Shown: positions 23,534 to 35,043 of the stretch, one piece after another
Layout: the number at the start of each line of letters is the position of its first letter
Numbering within the stretch: the first letter of the stretch is position 1
DNA from: Calliphora vicina
Taxonomy: Eukaryota > Arthropoda > Insecta > Diptera > Calliphoridae
Assembly: GCF_958450345.1 (NCBI RefSeq)
Contig: NC_088780.1
Span: forward strand, 36,603,667-36,667,666
Length of the DNA stretch: 64,000 nucleotides
Reading direction: 5' to 3'
Translations under genes and position numbers: made by a program
Notes under the pieces: model-generated
What the model saw: only the letters and a program-made list of their open reading frames with translations
Told to the model about the DNA's origin: nothing
Databases searched by the model: none

Positions 23534-24033
23534 TTATACCCTACACCACCATAGTGGGGAGGGTATTATGCGTTTGTGCAGATGTTTGTAACGCCCAAAA
23601 ATATTAGTCTAACACCCACCTTAAAGTATACCGATCGACTTAGAATCACTTTCTGAGTCAATTAAGCGATGTCCGTCCGTCCGTCCGTCCGTCCGTCCGT
23701 CTGGTTGGCTGGCTGGCTGTCCATGTAAACCTTTTGCGCAGAGTACAGGTCGCAATTTTGAAGATATTTCGATGAAATTTGATACATATTATTTTTTCGG
23801 CTCAAGGACCAAGCCTATTGAAACTGGCTAAAATCGGTCCATTATTTCACCTAGACCCCATACAAATGTCCTCCCGAAATTGGACTTTATCGGTCATAAA
23901 TGTTTAATTTATATATGTATCTCCACAAATTCCGCTCCAAATAAGTTTTATATACACAAAATTCATTTTTTTTTTGCTCTTTTACTTAGTGTAGGGTATG
24001 GTCGGTCAAGCCCGACCATACTTTCTTACTTGT
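23534..24033 (+). mobile_element. Family-1 element (copy B, internally deleted)
   Basis: 5' hairpin TATACCCTACACCACCATAG, a pure GTCC tract (GTCCGTCCGTCCGTCC at about 23671) followed by GGTTGGCTGGCTGGCTGTCC, 3' hairpin and TTACTTGTTTT. It lacks the central GATCGGTCCATAATT blocks, hence about 500 bp. Confidence 0.8.
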
Positions 24034-24872
24034 TTTAATATAAAATAAGCACTTTTTTAACAATAGCGCCATCTAAATATCAAATTTTAGTTCTAATTCA
24101 AACTTAACAGTTCTAAGTGTTAATGAAATATTGTCTTTTAAATTTGCTCCTATAACATCAGTTGATGTCGGAAGAACATTTTCTATGTATACAAATGTTT
24201 TCAGATCCAATAGACAACGATTTTTATTTGAAAATTTAAGTCAATATTTTGTAATTTATTGCAATAATAACCTTAATTGAAGAAGTGACTTTATATTTAT
24301 ATAAAATATCATCAAAAAATACCTCTCGAGGCCTTTTCATAGCTTACTAGCATAACCCGGTGCACTTCGCTACCCCTACCCTAGTAAAATTTAAAAAATA
24401 TGAATGGAAATACGAAAATAACACTTCACTTGATATTCGAAAATAACTAACTAATTTTGTATGGGAGATACCACTCCACTCCACTGCTCTGATCCCACCC
24501 ATTATTAAACTTTTATGTAAATATCAAGCTTTACTTTAACTTTACCTTATAAGGGAGGGGTCATTCCTACTACGTTTTTAGCTAACCTCCGTAGAATGGT
24601 AATAAATTGATTGATACAAAGTTTAAATTCTTTTAGAATTATAGGTCTCCAGATATTTAAAATTAATTATTTACTTTGTGCCACAACCACTAATGCAATT
24701 CCGACCATTTTCAGCCAATCTATGTAAAATGGTAAGAGAGCTTTGCGGACAAAGTTTGAAGAACCTTGTAATCATTACTTTGTATGAGAGGTGACTCACC
24801 TCTTTTTCCGATCCCTCCCTTTTTGATTGCCCAGATATTTGAAATCAGTATTTACTCTGTATTAGAGGTGCT

Positions 24873-25361
24873 ACACGCAGAGAAAAAACATAGTTGGGCA
24901 TGGTTACTGTAACCATTTCAATATTGTTACAAGTTTTTTAACTATATTATAGTCACAGTAACCATTTACATGATTGTGGTAACCATAATATGGTTAATTT
25001 ACGATTCACATGATTGTATCAACCATATATATGGTTACAGTAAACAAATATATGTTTGTGACAACCATTCATATGATGAAGGACTTATCATATTATGGTG
25101 CTCTCGGCTTAAGGCTTATCATAATCTGAGAGTAACATATTATGATAAAATTATTCATCATAAATATGTTTGCCACAAACATATACTTGTTTACTGTAAC
25201 CATATATATGGTTGATACAATCATGTGAATCGTAAATTAACCATATTATTGTTACCACAATCATATAAATAGTTACTGTGACTATAATATTGTTAAAAAT
25301 TTTGTAACACTATTTAAATGGTTACAGTACCCATGCCCAATTATATTTTTTCTCTGCGTGT
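24873..25361. mobile_element. Palindromic foldback MITE (489 bp)
   Basis: Starts ACACGCAGAGAAAAAACATA and ends with the complement. The two arms, about 235 bp each, are near-identical (shared ACGATTCACATGATTGTATC and CCATATATATGGTTACAGTA). The arms consist of many ATGGTTAC/GTAACCAT motifs. No coding capacity; high arm identity suggests recent origin. Confidence 0.85.
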
Positions 25362-25715
25362 ATGCTCACTAATCTAATTCCGTCTAAATTCAGCTAAACT
25401 CCGCACAGTAATAAGAAATTAATTCACGAAAAGTATATATTCAAAATTAATTATATATTTTGTATAGGGTGTGCCACGTCCCCTATTCCAATCCCGAACA
25501 ATTTCAGCGAAACTATGCAAAATTATAAAAGAGCCATTTAGACTAAGTTTGAAGAATCTTGCAATTATAGTTCACAAAATATTTAGAAATAACTATTTAC
25601 TTTGTATGGGAAGCGACTCACTATTTTTTCCGACCCATCCCATTTTTGATTAAAATTCAAGCAGTGATAAGTAATTGATTCCGTCACAATTATACAATTA
25701 CATATTTACCCTCAT

Positions 25716-25816
25716 ATGCATAAACAGTTTTTAAATTTGTCAAAGGTTTATAAAACAAATTTTGAATGGAAATTTTGTTTTATAAACCTTTGATAAATTT
25801 TAAAATTTTTTATGCA
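25716..25816. repeat. 101-bp palindromic repeat, copy 1
   Basis: Arms around ATTTTGAATGGAAAT contain AAAGGTTTATAAAACAAA and its complement with few mismatches. A second copy is at 63625-63715. Confidence 0.65.
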
Positions 25817-26312
25817 TGTGGGAGTTAGAAAATAAAAAAAAACACATTCAAAACATTTATTTTTGTGACTTTAAAATTTAAATTTAAGACTTTAGTAATT
25901 TAAAGTTTAAATTACTAAAGTCTTCGTTTTTGTTTTCTATAACAACTCTCACTTAAAACAGAGCGAAATCAATACTGTTTAATTGTTTCTCTTATTTATT
26001 TACAACAACAAATTGGACAAACACGATTTGCTTTGTTTACTTTTTAGCTTAAGGTTCACATGTACACGTTTTTGCATATGTGTTAGTAACATCTTTAAAC
26101 GCTTATAACTCTGAAAAAACTGAACCGATTTCAATAAAATATATATTCCGCACTTCTGTGAATAAATCCCTTTAAAATAGTATATTTCTTGCCCAAATTG
26201 AATGTATAATGTGAGCGTAAAAGGGGTCTAAAGAAATCGACTTGCCTATTAATATTATGATTATTTTTATGTTGTATTTATTCTTTGTTATACTTGTATA
26301 AGTTTATGTTAT

Positions 26313-27041
26313 TATACCCTATACCACCATAGTGGGGAGGATATAATGCGTTTGTGCAGATGTTTGTAACGCCCAAAAATATTAGTCTAACACCCACCTT
26401 AAATTATACCGATCGACTTAGAATCACTTTCTGAGTCGATTAAACCATGTCCGTCTGGTCGGCTGGCTGGCTGTCCATGTAAACCTTGTGCGCAGAGTAC
26501 AGGTCGCAATTTTCAAGATATTTCGATCAAATTTGGTACATGTTAATTTTTCGGGCCAAGGACCAAGCCTGTTGAAACTGGCTGAAATCGGTCTACTATT
26601 TCACCTATCCCCCATACAAATGACCTTCCGAAATTCTTCTTTATCGGTCATAAATGTTTAATTTATAAATGTATCTCCACAAATTGAGCTCCAAATAAGT
26701 TTTATATATACAAAATTCATGTCACCAAATTTTGTTACGATCGGTCCATAATTCGTCATAGCTCCCATATAGACCCGCTTCCGAAAATCACTTTAACGTG
26801 CATAAATCGCTTAAAAATGTTGGTATACTCACAAAATTCAACATAGTAAATTTTCATATAGACATAAATCACACTACCTAATTTGATGGTGATCGGTCCA
26901 TAATTGGTCATAGCCCCCATATAAGGCCCACTTCCGAAAATCACTCAAAAATATAAATTATTGAAATTTTAAATGAAAAATGTTTTTGCTCTTTTACTTA
27001 GTGTATGGTCGGGCTTGACCGACCATACTTTCTTACTTGTT
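26313..27041 (+). mobile_element. Family-1 element (copy C, full length)
   Basis: TATACCCTATACCACCATAG at the 5' end, short GTCY tract (GTCCGTCTGGTCGGC), both GATCGGTCCATAATT blocks, ACACTACCTAATTTGATGGT, 3' hairpin GGTCGGGCTTGACCGACC and TTACTTGTTTTT. Confidence 0.82.
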
Positions 27042-27769
27042 TTTGTTTATTTTATGTTACTGTACTATTTAGAAAGAAATTGTATTGATTTTTTTTAATA
27101 AAAGTATATTTTTTGGTTAACAATTATGTAAAAGTTTGTTTTTTTAAGAGCATATTTTTTAAATTTTAAGAGCATATTTTAAAGTTTTTACTGCTTATAG
27201 CGCTTAAAACGCTTTTTTTAGAGCATATTTCCGGTTTCCCTGCTAATGATAGATTCTTCAAAGACCTTTGCAACGACGTATATAAGACCATAGTAAGTTG
27301 GACCTACAATGGGTCATAATCAGAAATATTAACCCGATTTTTTCTTTTTTCCACCAAAAGTTTTTATTTGCTAAATATTAAAAAAAAAAAATTTAAAATT
27401 TAAAAAAATTAAAAAAAATAATTCAAAAAAAAATGTTTCCAAAAAATTAGAAAACTGCAAAGAAAAAATATATTTTGTTTACCTAAAAATATTTAAAATT
27501 TTTATTTTGAAGTATAATTTTGTGAAGGGTATATAAGATTCGGCACAGCCGAACATAGCTCTCTTACTTGTTTTTTATTTACAAGTGATGTTATTAGTGT
27601 TTGGGGTTTCCCGAATAATTTTATATCTCGGAAAACGGTAACGAAAACATTCATTTCCCGGTATTCCCGGTAATTTTATTTTTTTCAACTAGAAAAATAA
27701 GTAAAAAAGAAAATTAATATTAGTGGTTATTTTGTCGAACGTTTTTCCTGTTTATTATATTATTAATTA

Positions 27770-28526
27770 CACAGTGCAACGATGGAAAAAAATGGAAAAC
27801 GACCTAGGTGTCCTCATACCATTCTCTTTTTTAATTTTTAGCACCGCGATCTTTGATATTTTTTACATTAAAATATATACTTAGAAATTTGACCTTTAAC
27901 CTTTTGGACGTAAACAATTTTATTCACACAATTTTAAGTAGAATATCTTTGCTTTAAATCGGAGTCAAAAATTATGCTTATTATTATTGAGGAGTTTCAA
28001 AATTATGGGAAATTTTAACAAATTTTTCAGTTTTCAAATCGCGATATTTTTACATCGGAATAAGTTTCCATTGAAAAAGTCACTGATATGAGGAATATAT
28101 TGGATATAATAATATGTATGTAGCAAATTTCATTAAAATCGAAGATGGTAAATCCGACTGCTGTCCGCTTTCACTTGGATCCTCCCATTTGTAAAATTTT
28201 GAATTACAAGGTAAACTTTTTCGAAAAACTTTATTAACTTTTGCAAGTATAAACCGATTTTAACAAGTAATATTTAATTTTTGTCTATATAAAATGGTCT
28301 TTAAAACACTGTGCACAGGTTTCATAGAAAAAAATTTATATGACTATTGTTGAATTTGAAAAATCTCGAAAAAAAAACCTTTTTATAAAAAATTAAAAAA
28401 ATGTTTGGAATATAAACTTTGTGCATACATATTATGAAAGATTAATTCATTGACTATACATAATTGTTATAAAATCGGTATAAAAATAAGTATAATTAGA
28501 GGTAGTAAAGTACTACGACCTACCCT
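27770..28526. repeat. 0.75-kb repeat starting CACAGTGCAACGATGG, copy 1
   Basis: Begins CACAGTGCAACGATGGAAAA and ends AAAGTACTACGACCTACCCT. The last 280 bp and the first 40 bp align with 31131-32642. The start resembles the CACWRTG terminus of Transib elements; the other terminus is not an obvious complement. Confidence 0.6.
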
Positions 28527-28561
28527 TGCCTGTTTTTCATACTGTACAAACACACCAATTC

Positions 28562-28780
28562 CTTAAATTTTATATGAAACTATTTTTGATTATTTTCTTT
28601 TAGTTGAACTTAAAACAAATTTTTCAAACATTCATATGTAAATATTACTTTCCATATCCTTTGAAGACATTTTCATTGCCATCACGAAATCATGATTAAA
28701 TAAAACTCGTTTTTCTTAACTTATTTAAAATAATCTTTCTGTTTGTATTATTCTTTTTATTTTTCTTCAACTAAAAATTC
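28562..28780. repeat. Direct repeat, first unit
   Basis: TTATTTTCTTTTAGTTGAAC ... CTTTCTGTTTGTATTATTCT ... CTTCAACTAAAAATT recurs at 29042-29272 with about 85-90% identity by eye; the offset is about 480 bp. Confidence 0.65.
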
Positions 28781-29041
28781 AAAGGAAAAAGCTTTTTAGG
28801 AAAATATATTGAAAATATGGGACATGAGCATCAATTTGTATCTCAAAAAAATCTTAAAAAACATAAGAATTAATTTCCGTTTGAAGTTGCAAAAATCTAC
28901 AATAGAAATTCTGTTAGAAGCGATTCATTATCGTAATTTCGTTTTCCAATATTCTCATTAACTCTTATACCCATATCTGTTAGTCGGTCTTCTCCGATAC
29001 CGCTATCTAGCTTGTTGGGATATTGTGGCAATCGAATATAT

Positions 29042-29272
29042 TTCCCTAAATTGTATAAATAACAATTTTTAATTATTTTCTTTTAGTTGAACTTAATTCA
29101 AATTTACCAAGAATTCATATGAAAATATTACTTACCATATCCTTTGAATTTATTTGCATTGCCACCTTGAAATCATGATTAAATAAAACTCATTTTTCTT
29201 AACATATTTGAAATAATCTTTCTGTTTGTTTGTTTTATTCTTCTTTTTATTTTCTTCAACTAAAAATTATTA
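29042..29272. repeat. Direct repeat, second unit
   Basis: Second unit of the duplication described at 28562-28780, including the shared GAAATCATGATTAAATAAAA and CCATATCCTTTGAA. Confidence 0.65.
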
Positions 29273-31130
29273 TTTGTTTTAGTTTTTCTTAGAATTTTTT
29301 TTTTTATTTTTTTCATTTTAACACATCAGGTTTATATTTGTTAATGATAAAATGTGATTCTCTGTTGTTTTTTTTAGTTTAGAATTTTCTCTTTGTTCGT
29401 TTTTTTCTTTACACAATAAACAGGAAACAGGAGTTTAAGTGTTTGTGAGTGTGGTATGTTTTCTAAATAAAGGATTATTTATTAGTTTTGTTTTGCAGTT
29501 ATTGTATTGCATATTTCCTTCATGTAGCTGTGTTTTTTTAATTAAACCACATTAAACTTAAACAAGTTTTATTTTATAGTTTTTTGTTTTTTTTATTTTG
29601 GAAAACTTTTAAGTAATCAACTTTTTATAAATATTTTATTATAAGTTAGTTTTTCAATTAGTTTTACAAATTCAATCAATTAATTCATGTAACAAACTAA
29701 AAGGATTAAACAACACATATTTATGTAACTATACAAAAAACATACAACTCAATACTTGTGGGCAGGAGTGTATGTTTTTTTGAGTAATTATTTTAAATAT
29801 ACAATATACTTATATTTATTGCAATAATTTATTTAGTTAACAGAACTTTTTAACTTTATAAGTATACTGAAATAAAGAGATTAGAAAATATAATTATAGA
29901 ATTGCAATAGAAGGAAAACAAATCAGCTTAAAAGGTATTTAATTGCAGCATTTGTTTGACATGTATTTACAAAAAGTTTATCAAAAAGGAGCAGGAAATT
30001 CAACAAATTAATTTTTCTAAAAAAAAAAAAATTGAGTTGTTTTTTTTCAAAAATCTATAAATCTAGGCTGTAATCAGTTCATTAGTTAAATTGTTTGTTA
30101 ATAGAAAATAAAATTTAGTTTAGCAAAGAATATGAAATTATTTAACAAATACATACATTATGTATAAGATGATTGTTAATTACAATTGTTAAATTTTGTT
30201 TATTATTGTGAAGTTTGTGTATTTTATACACAAAACTTGTTAGTTACTTTGTTATATTATTAAACTAATGTTAACCAATTTTAGTTTGCCATTAAATTTG
30301 TAGTAGTTTTCATGCTTTTTAAATAATTCATAATGTTTTCTTAAGGATTTTGTTAGTTAACAAATAAATAAATAATATTTTAATAAGAACAAATAAATGT
30401 ATTTATAAAATGAATTAGATATGATATGTTTATTGTTAAAATGTTTGTTTAGCACTTAATATTTTGTATAGAAATTTGTACAACCATTGAAATATTTATT
30501 CATTTATTTATTTTGAGCAAATCTTATGTTTGAATGATATGAAACCAAAATTCGGTGGGGTTGGTTTGTTGGTTACTACAATAATAAAACATAATAAGGG
30601 GTTTTAAAAGTTATCATTTGAATAGGTTATAAGTAGGTAATTAACAAAATTATAATTTAGACAAATAACTTAAATAAAATCATTAAAATTCACAGTAGTT
30701 TTGTATATAAATGAAACTTTATTTAAAATTGCTTGGCTCGTATGAGTGATTTTATTTTAATTAATTATCATTCATATGTAGTGTAGTACATTATATAGCA
30801 ACGATTTTAAAATGGGGTTTGTACAAAGGGGATTTGAATGGATTATCAAAACAACTCAAACTATTTTTATAATCACCGACAGGATTTGTGGTAAATGGAG
30901 AGTACATATACATTAATGTGGCCCTTATTTTGGAATTTTGCACGATTTTTGATGATCCCAAACTCTGAAAACTAAAATGCTGAAAATTTTAAAAAAATTT
31001 AATAACTGTTATAGGGTGCATGGTTGTCATTCGAATTAAAATTATTCGAATAATCGAGTAAAAAAACATTTTTTTCGATTGAATAAAAATGTTCTATTTA
31101 GAATAAAAAATTCTTCGATCAATAACAAGG
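29273..31130. other. AT-rich spacer
   Basis: Very AT-rich, no coding frame, no element ends recognised. Near 31012-31060 TTCGAATAAT motifs recall the hAT-like element at 4414-5346, but no partner terminus was found. Confidence 0.35.
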
Positions 31131-32642
31131 TGCTACGATGGAAAACAACTTGAAAAACGAGCTAGCGTGGGTTATAGATCTTGCTGAGTACATTAAAATT
31201 GTGTCTATATATTTAAGAAACACCCTCAAATTCAGAATTTATTCTAAAAAAACGTTTTCGGCGATGTTCGTCGACTTATCGACCTGTAGCTTAGTCAATT
31301 TTTGTCCGACTTTAAATTTTTTAACGGGTTTGGAAAGAAAACTAATTATGCTTTAAAACGGCGATACATTTGTAAGTTATAAGTATTATTTTTGTTAAGA
31401 ATATCAAAAATAAAAACAAAATTTATCAAATTTTTTGATTTTAGTCGCTTTTCAATTCTTATTATGATATGAAATCTTATAAAAATTTATGTATGTATAA
31501 AGAAAAATTAGTTCTTAACAAAATATGGCTCTGATTATTCAAATCGGATGGAAATTGTAAAAGTTATTCAACTTTTCATAAACACCTCTTTTAGTATTTT
31601 CTCCCCCAGCGCATGTAAATAAAAAAAAAACTATAAAAAAACAAGTAAAAAAGTATGATCGATCAAGCCCGACCACATAATACCCTACACTAAGTAAAAG
31701 AGCAAAAACATTTTTCTTTTAAAATTTCAATAATTTATATTTTTGAGTGATTTTCGGAAGTGGGCCTTATATGGGGGCTATGACCAATTATGGACCGATC
31801 TTCATGGTGATCCGTCCATAATTGGTCATAGGTCGTGTGATTTATGTCTATATGAAAGTTAACTATGTTGAATTTTGTGTGTATACTAAAATTTTTAAGC
31901 GATTTATGCACGTTAAAGTGATTTTCGGAAGCGGGTCTATATGGGAGCTATGACTAATTATGGACCGATCGTAACCAAATTTGATGACATGAATTTTGTT
32001 TATATAAAACTTATTTGGAGCGGAATTTGTGGAGATACATATATAAATTAAACATTTATGACAGATAAAGTCCAATTTCGGAAAGACATTTGTATGGGGG
32101 CTAGGTGAAATAATGGACCGATTTCAGCCATTTTCAATGGGCTTAGTCCTTGGGCCGAAAAATTAATATGTACCAAATTTGATCGAAATATCTTCAACCT
32201 GTATTCTGCGCACAAGGTTTACATGGACAGCCAGCCAGCCGACCAGACGGACGGACGGATATCGTTTAATCGACTCAGAAAGTGATTCTAAGTCGATCGG
32301 TATACTTTAAGGTATACAAACATCTGCACAAACGCATAATACCCTCCCCACTATGCTGGTATAGGGTATAAATATTTGTACGATCTTACATTTTTTTAAA
32401 CTTTTTTCGAAAAAGCTCAATAAGTTTTCATAGAAAAAAATTTAAATATCTATGGTTGAATTTGAAAAATTACGAAAAAAAAAATAAAAAGTAGAGCGAA
32501 ACTTTTTATAAAAACTTACACAATGTTTTGGAATATACATTTTATGAAAGCTTAATTCTTTGCCTATCCGTAGTTGTTTACAATTTTGAAATCTGTTTTA
32601 AAGTGTGTGAGTTAGAGGTACTAAAGTAGTACGACCTACCCT
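31131..32642. repeat. 0.75-kb repeat, copy 2, interrupted by family 1
   Basis: Starts GTGCTACGATGGAAAAC, ends AAGTAGTACGACCTACCC. 32395-32642 aligns with 28240-28526 (GTTTTCATAGAAAAAAATTT, TGAATTTGAAAAAT). A minus-strand family-1 element occupies 31643-32371. Confidence 0.6.
31643..32371 (-). mobile_element. Family-1 element (copy D, full length)
   Basis: On the minus strand: 5' hairpin ending 32371 (complement of CCCCACTATGCTGGTATAGG), GTCY tract as ACGGACGGACGGATATCG, both GATCGGTCC blocks and the 3' end AACAAGTAAAAAAGTATG at 31643. Confidence 0.8.
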
Positions 32643-32938
32643 AAAATAGTTCTTTCAAAACAACTCAAAATTTTGAGGGTGTTTGAGGCCTACAACCTCC
32701 TCCATTAGGTCGCTTTTCAAGTTCTGAAAAAAGTGTTATGTTGTAGCAGAGAGTAATTGTCGAATAATCCAATAGCCGAATAAATCAATTTTAAATTAAA
32801 TGTTTTACAAAATAGTTGATAATTAAAAGTTTATTCCAATGCGGTATTTTAAATTTTATTATTGGGTGTATGACCTAAAAGTTGAATTGTGTACCAACAA
32901 AGTGTCATATGAGGTAAGTTCTGCTTTACTTATTTAAC

Positions 32939-33482
32939 TTGAAAAAAAGTCCCGCTGAAGCACAACGATTGCTCACCAAAGTTTATGGTGAATGTGTTCC
33001 ATTAGTTTCAACGTGTGGGAGATGGTTTGTGCGGTTCAGAAGTGGGGATTTTGAGACGGAAAACAAAGATCGCCCAGGCCAGCCAAAAAAGATCAAGAAT
33101 ATGAGGCATTACTCCTTGATAATTGCAATTGCAAAACGTTTGCAAGCAGCAGGATTCATCCAAAAACAGCAAAATAGAGTACCATACGAATTGAAGCCGA
33201 GAAAGATGATTTTGCATGTCAAAATAATGTTTGAAAGCTACAAAAGAAATTCGTTTTTGAACTGTATCATTACTTGCGATGAAAAATGGATCCACTAAGT
33301 TAACCCGAAGCGAGAGATCGTACGTGAAGCCCGTTCAACCAGCCGACTCGTCACCAGAGCTAAATATCCATGGCGCTAAGGAAATTATATGTGTTTCGTA
33401 AGAGCACAAGGGTCCAATCTATTATGAGCTGTTGAAATCTGATTCATTCTTGGCTATAAAAGATGATCAGTACTTACGTTAA
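32939..33482 (+). pseudogene. Mariner (DD34D) transposase, 5' part, broken
   Basis: Matches the N-terminal and first catalytic parts of classical mariner transposases: KKSPAEAQRLLTKVYGE, WFVRFRSGDFETENKDRPGQ, AAGFIQKQ, VPYELKPR, then TCDEKWIH with the first catalytic Asp. After a stop the next frame continues RSYVKPVQPADSSPELNIHG and a third gives KGPIYYELLKSD. It ends near QYLR at 33482; the second and third catalytic residues are missing. An internal deletion sits between KKIKNM and AKRLQ. Upstream TTGGGTGTATGACCTAAAAG (about 32863) may be a terminal repeat; no partner was seen. Confidence 0.82.
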
Positions 33483-33489
33483 CCTTTCT

Positions 33490-33665
33490 CATACACATGT
33501 GATCATTAAAAATTGAAACGACTGAGCCATGGAAGATGCATATGGCTTCCACAATCTCTCGTACTTTTAATCACCGATCGTGATTTTTTTTCAATTGTTT
33601 CCGGTGTAGACACCTCAATTGGGGTCCAAAATGTACGTCATCTTCCGTGCTTTTACTGTCACAAC
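33490..33665 (-). pseudogene. Second mariner fragment (helix-turn-helix), opposite strand
   Basis: Reading the minus strand from about 33655: STEDDVHFGPQL..., then LKVREIVEAICIFHGSVVSI and FNDHMCMRKV, which fits the second helix-turn-helix of irritans-like mariner transposases (KVREIAEA.GIS.GSV). In-frame stops. It abuts 32939-33482 head to head, so the two are separate insertions or a rearrangement. Confidence 0.6.
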
Positions 33666-34485
33666 AAAATTTTACCATTGAATTTGATGCCCATAGTATT
33701 CATATAGCTTAACCTTGGTTTGATTGATGTTTTATTCTGCAAATAATAATGCTGAGTGACAACATAAAATAAATTTCTTCCATTCTCTTCTCCAGTTAGC
33801 GACGCAGCTTGTTCAGATTTTGACAAGAGTCAACTGACAGATGCTTGTTAGTAAAATTTTGGAAATTATCGTATTTTTCAATTCGTAATGTTTTGGTCTT
33901 GCTACTTAAGCCTGGGTAAAAATGTTCTGCTACTAAAACTTCACATAGCTTAAGGCGCAACTTAAAGTTTTTTAATTCACAACGTTTCAGAAATAAATTT
34001 TTATTTGTCACTCGGAAAAAAATTCATATATTCTTTTGCGAATATATTAACATATTTAAAAATTTTTACTTACACTTTTTTATTTGAAAGTGGAATATTT
34101 TGGTTTTCTATAGAAGTTAAAGACGTTTCAGTTTCCACTTATGTAAGAATCTGATATCAATGACACACCTGAATATTATGTACATTTAATTGTTTTTATA
34201 TTTTAAAAAAGTATACAAATATTATTATTACATTATTTAAACAACTTTTTTCTCGGAATTCAAAATGTTTTCAAATTTAAAATCTATTGCTTTTGGAACC
34301 AAATAAAATGCAACCTAGAAACTATTTTAATACAACCGTTGGTATATTGTTTAAGATATTTAAAAAAAGTCGGACCAAAGAATGGTTGAATTTTCAAATA
34401 CGTTTAACTCAATAACTAAAGGATATTTAGTTAAGAGCTTCTTATCTTTAAATTTAAATAAAACAAAGTATGTGTGAGATATTAT
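33666..34485. other. Unassigned spacer
   Basis: A 71-codon minus-strand frame at 33796-34011 has no recognisable domain. Nothing else seen. Confidence 0.3.
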
Positions 34486-34489
34486 CGAA

Positions 34490-34870
34490 CTTTTTTATTA
34501 GTTAGAAAGGTAATCCATGCCAGTATGTACTGAATATAACATCGTGTTAATATCCGCCGTGGCTTTCTTAACTAATAGCTTGGGTTATGTTGGCTTTGGG
34601 CTTATTCGTGGCTTATTCGTATAGAAACCAAACAAGCTAAATTCTAACGGGGTCGCACGATCTCGGTGGCCAGTTCACATCACATCCACGTTAGATGACC
34701 ATGCCCTCAAATCGCTCGTGCAGAATGTCTAATATGACATGTGATGTGTGACACGCATTTGCATCCTATTGAAACCACATGTCGTTGGTGCGCTTACCTT
34801 TCAATTCAGGCCAAAAGTTGTTGGTAATTATCGACCTATAGCACTCACCGTTGACGGTGATAAGCTGGCC
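34490..34870 (-). pseudogene. Tc1/mariner-superfamily transposase remnant (catalytic part)
   Basis: Minus-strand reading: GQLITVNGECYRSIITNNFW, DMWFQ(stop)DANACHTSHVI, LDILHERFEGMVI, DVNWPPRSCD. This is the pattern WFQQDGATCHT...NWPPRSCDLTPLD found in a widespread arthropod family of Tc1/mariner-like transposases. The second catalytic Asp (DANACHT) is kept. Several stops and a frameshift near PRSCD make it inactive. Termini not found. Confidence 0.75.
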
Positions 34871-34887
34871 AATCCTAGAGTAATAGA

Positions 34888-35043
34888 CATAGAGCGCAAA
34901 CTAGAAAAAGCTCAAACATAAAAAAATTCTCAAAAAAATCATACGAGTGTTATTTTCGCATAGTTTTTTTTTACTAATAATTTGCATCACTAAGGTTTAT
35001 GACAACTGAGTTAGGTCTTTGACAGAAAAGTTTCCGCTCTATA
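34888..35043. mobile_element. MITE with AGAGCG(G/C)AAACT termini, copy 2
   Basis: Left end ATAGAGCGCAAACTAG and right end AGTTTCCGCTCTAT are inverted with one mismatch. The interior matches the reverse complement of 14476-14636. Confidence 0.7.

Larger units (their letters stand above)
23200..27242. mobile_element. hAT element, 4043 bp, 8-bp target duplication
   Basis: Termini CAGGGAAACC and GGTTTCCCTG, flanked by CTAATGAT at 23192-23199 and 27243-27250. The pre-insertion sequence survives at 54401 and 59101. Both subterminal regions carry repeated GCATATTT (at least six on the left, three on the right), as hAT transposases often need. No transposase frame is present. Nested inside are two family-1 elements (23534-24033, 26313-27041) and a palindromic MITE (24873-25361), leaving about 2.3 kb of its own sequence, part of it (about 24345-25670) a degenerate repeat starting AACCCGGTGCACTTCGCTAC. 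Confidence 0.9.
22799..27572 (+). mobile_element. Family-2 element split by a 4-kb hAT
   Basis: The 5' part 22799-23199 has its first 30 bp duplicated in tandem (ATACCCTTCATTATCGTGAG and again at about 22838); the 3' part 27243-27572 ends TTCGGCACAGCCGAA...CTCTTACTTGTT. Removing 23200-27250 restores the sequence seen in uninterrupted copies (ATATCTAATGATAGAT...). Confidence 0.8.

Noticed and set aside
31012..32790. Second hAT-like element of the TAGGGTATTC type, from TTCGAATAATCGAG (31045) to GTCGAATAATCC (32755)
   Set aside because: The ends do not form an inverted pair and no 8-bp flank duplication could be found.
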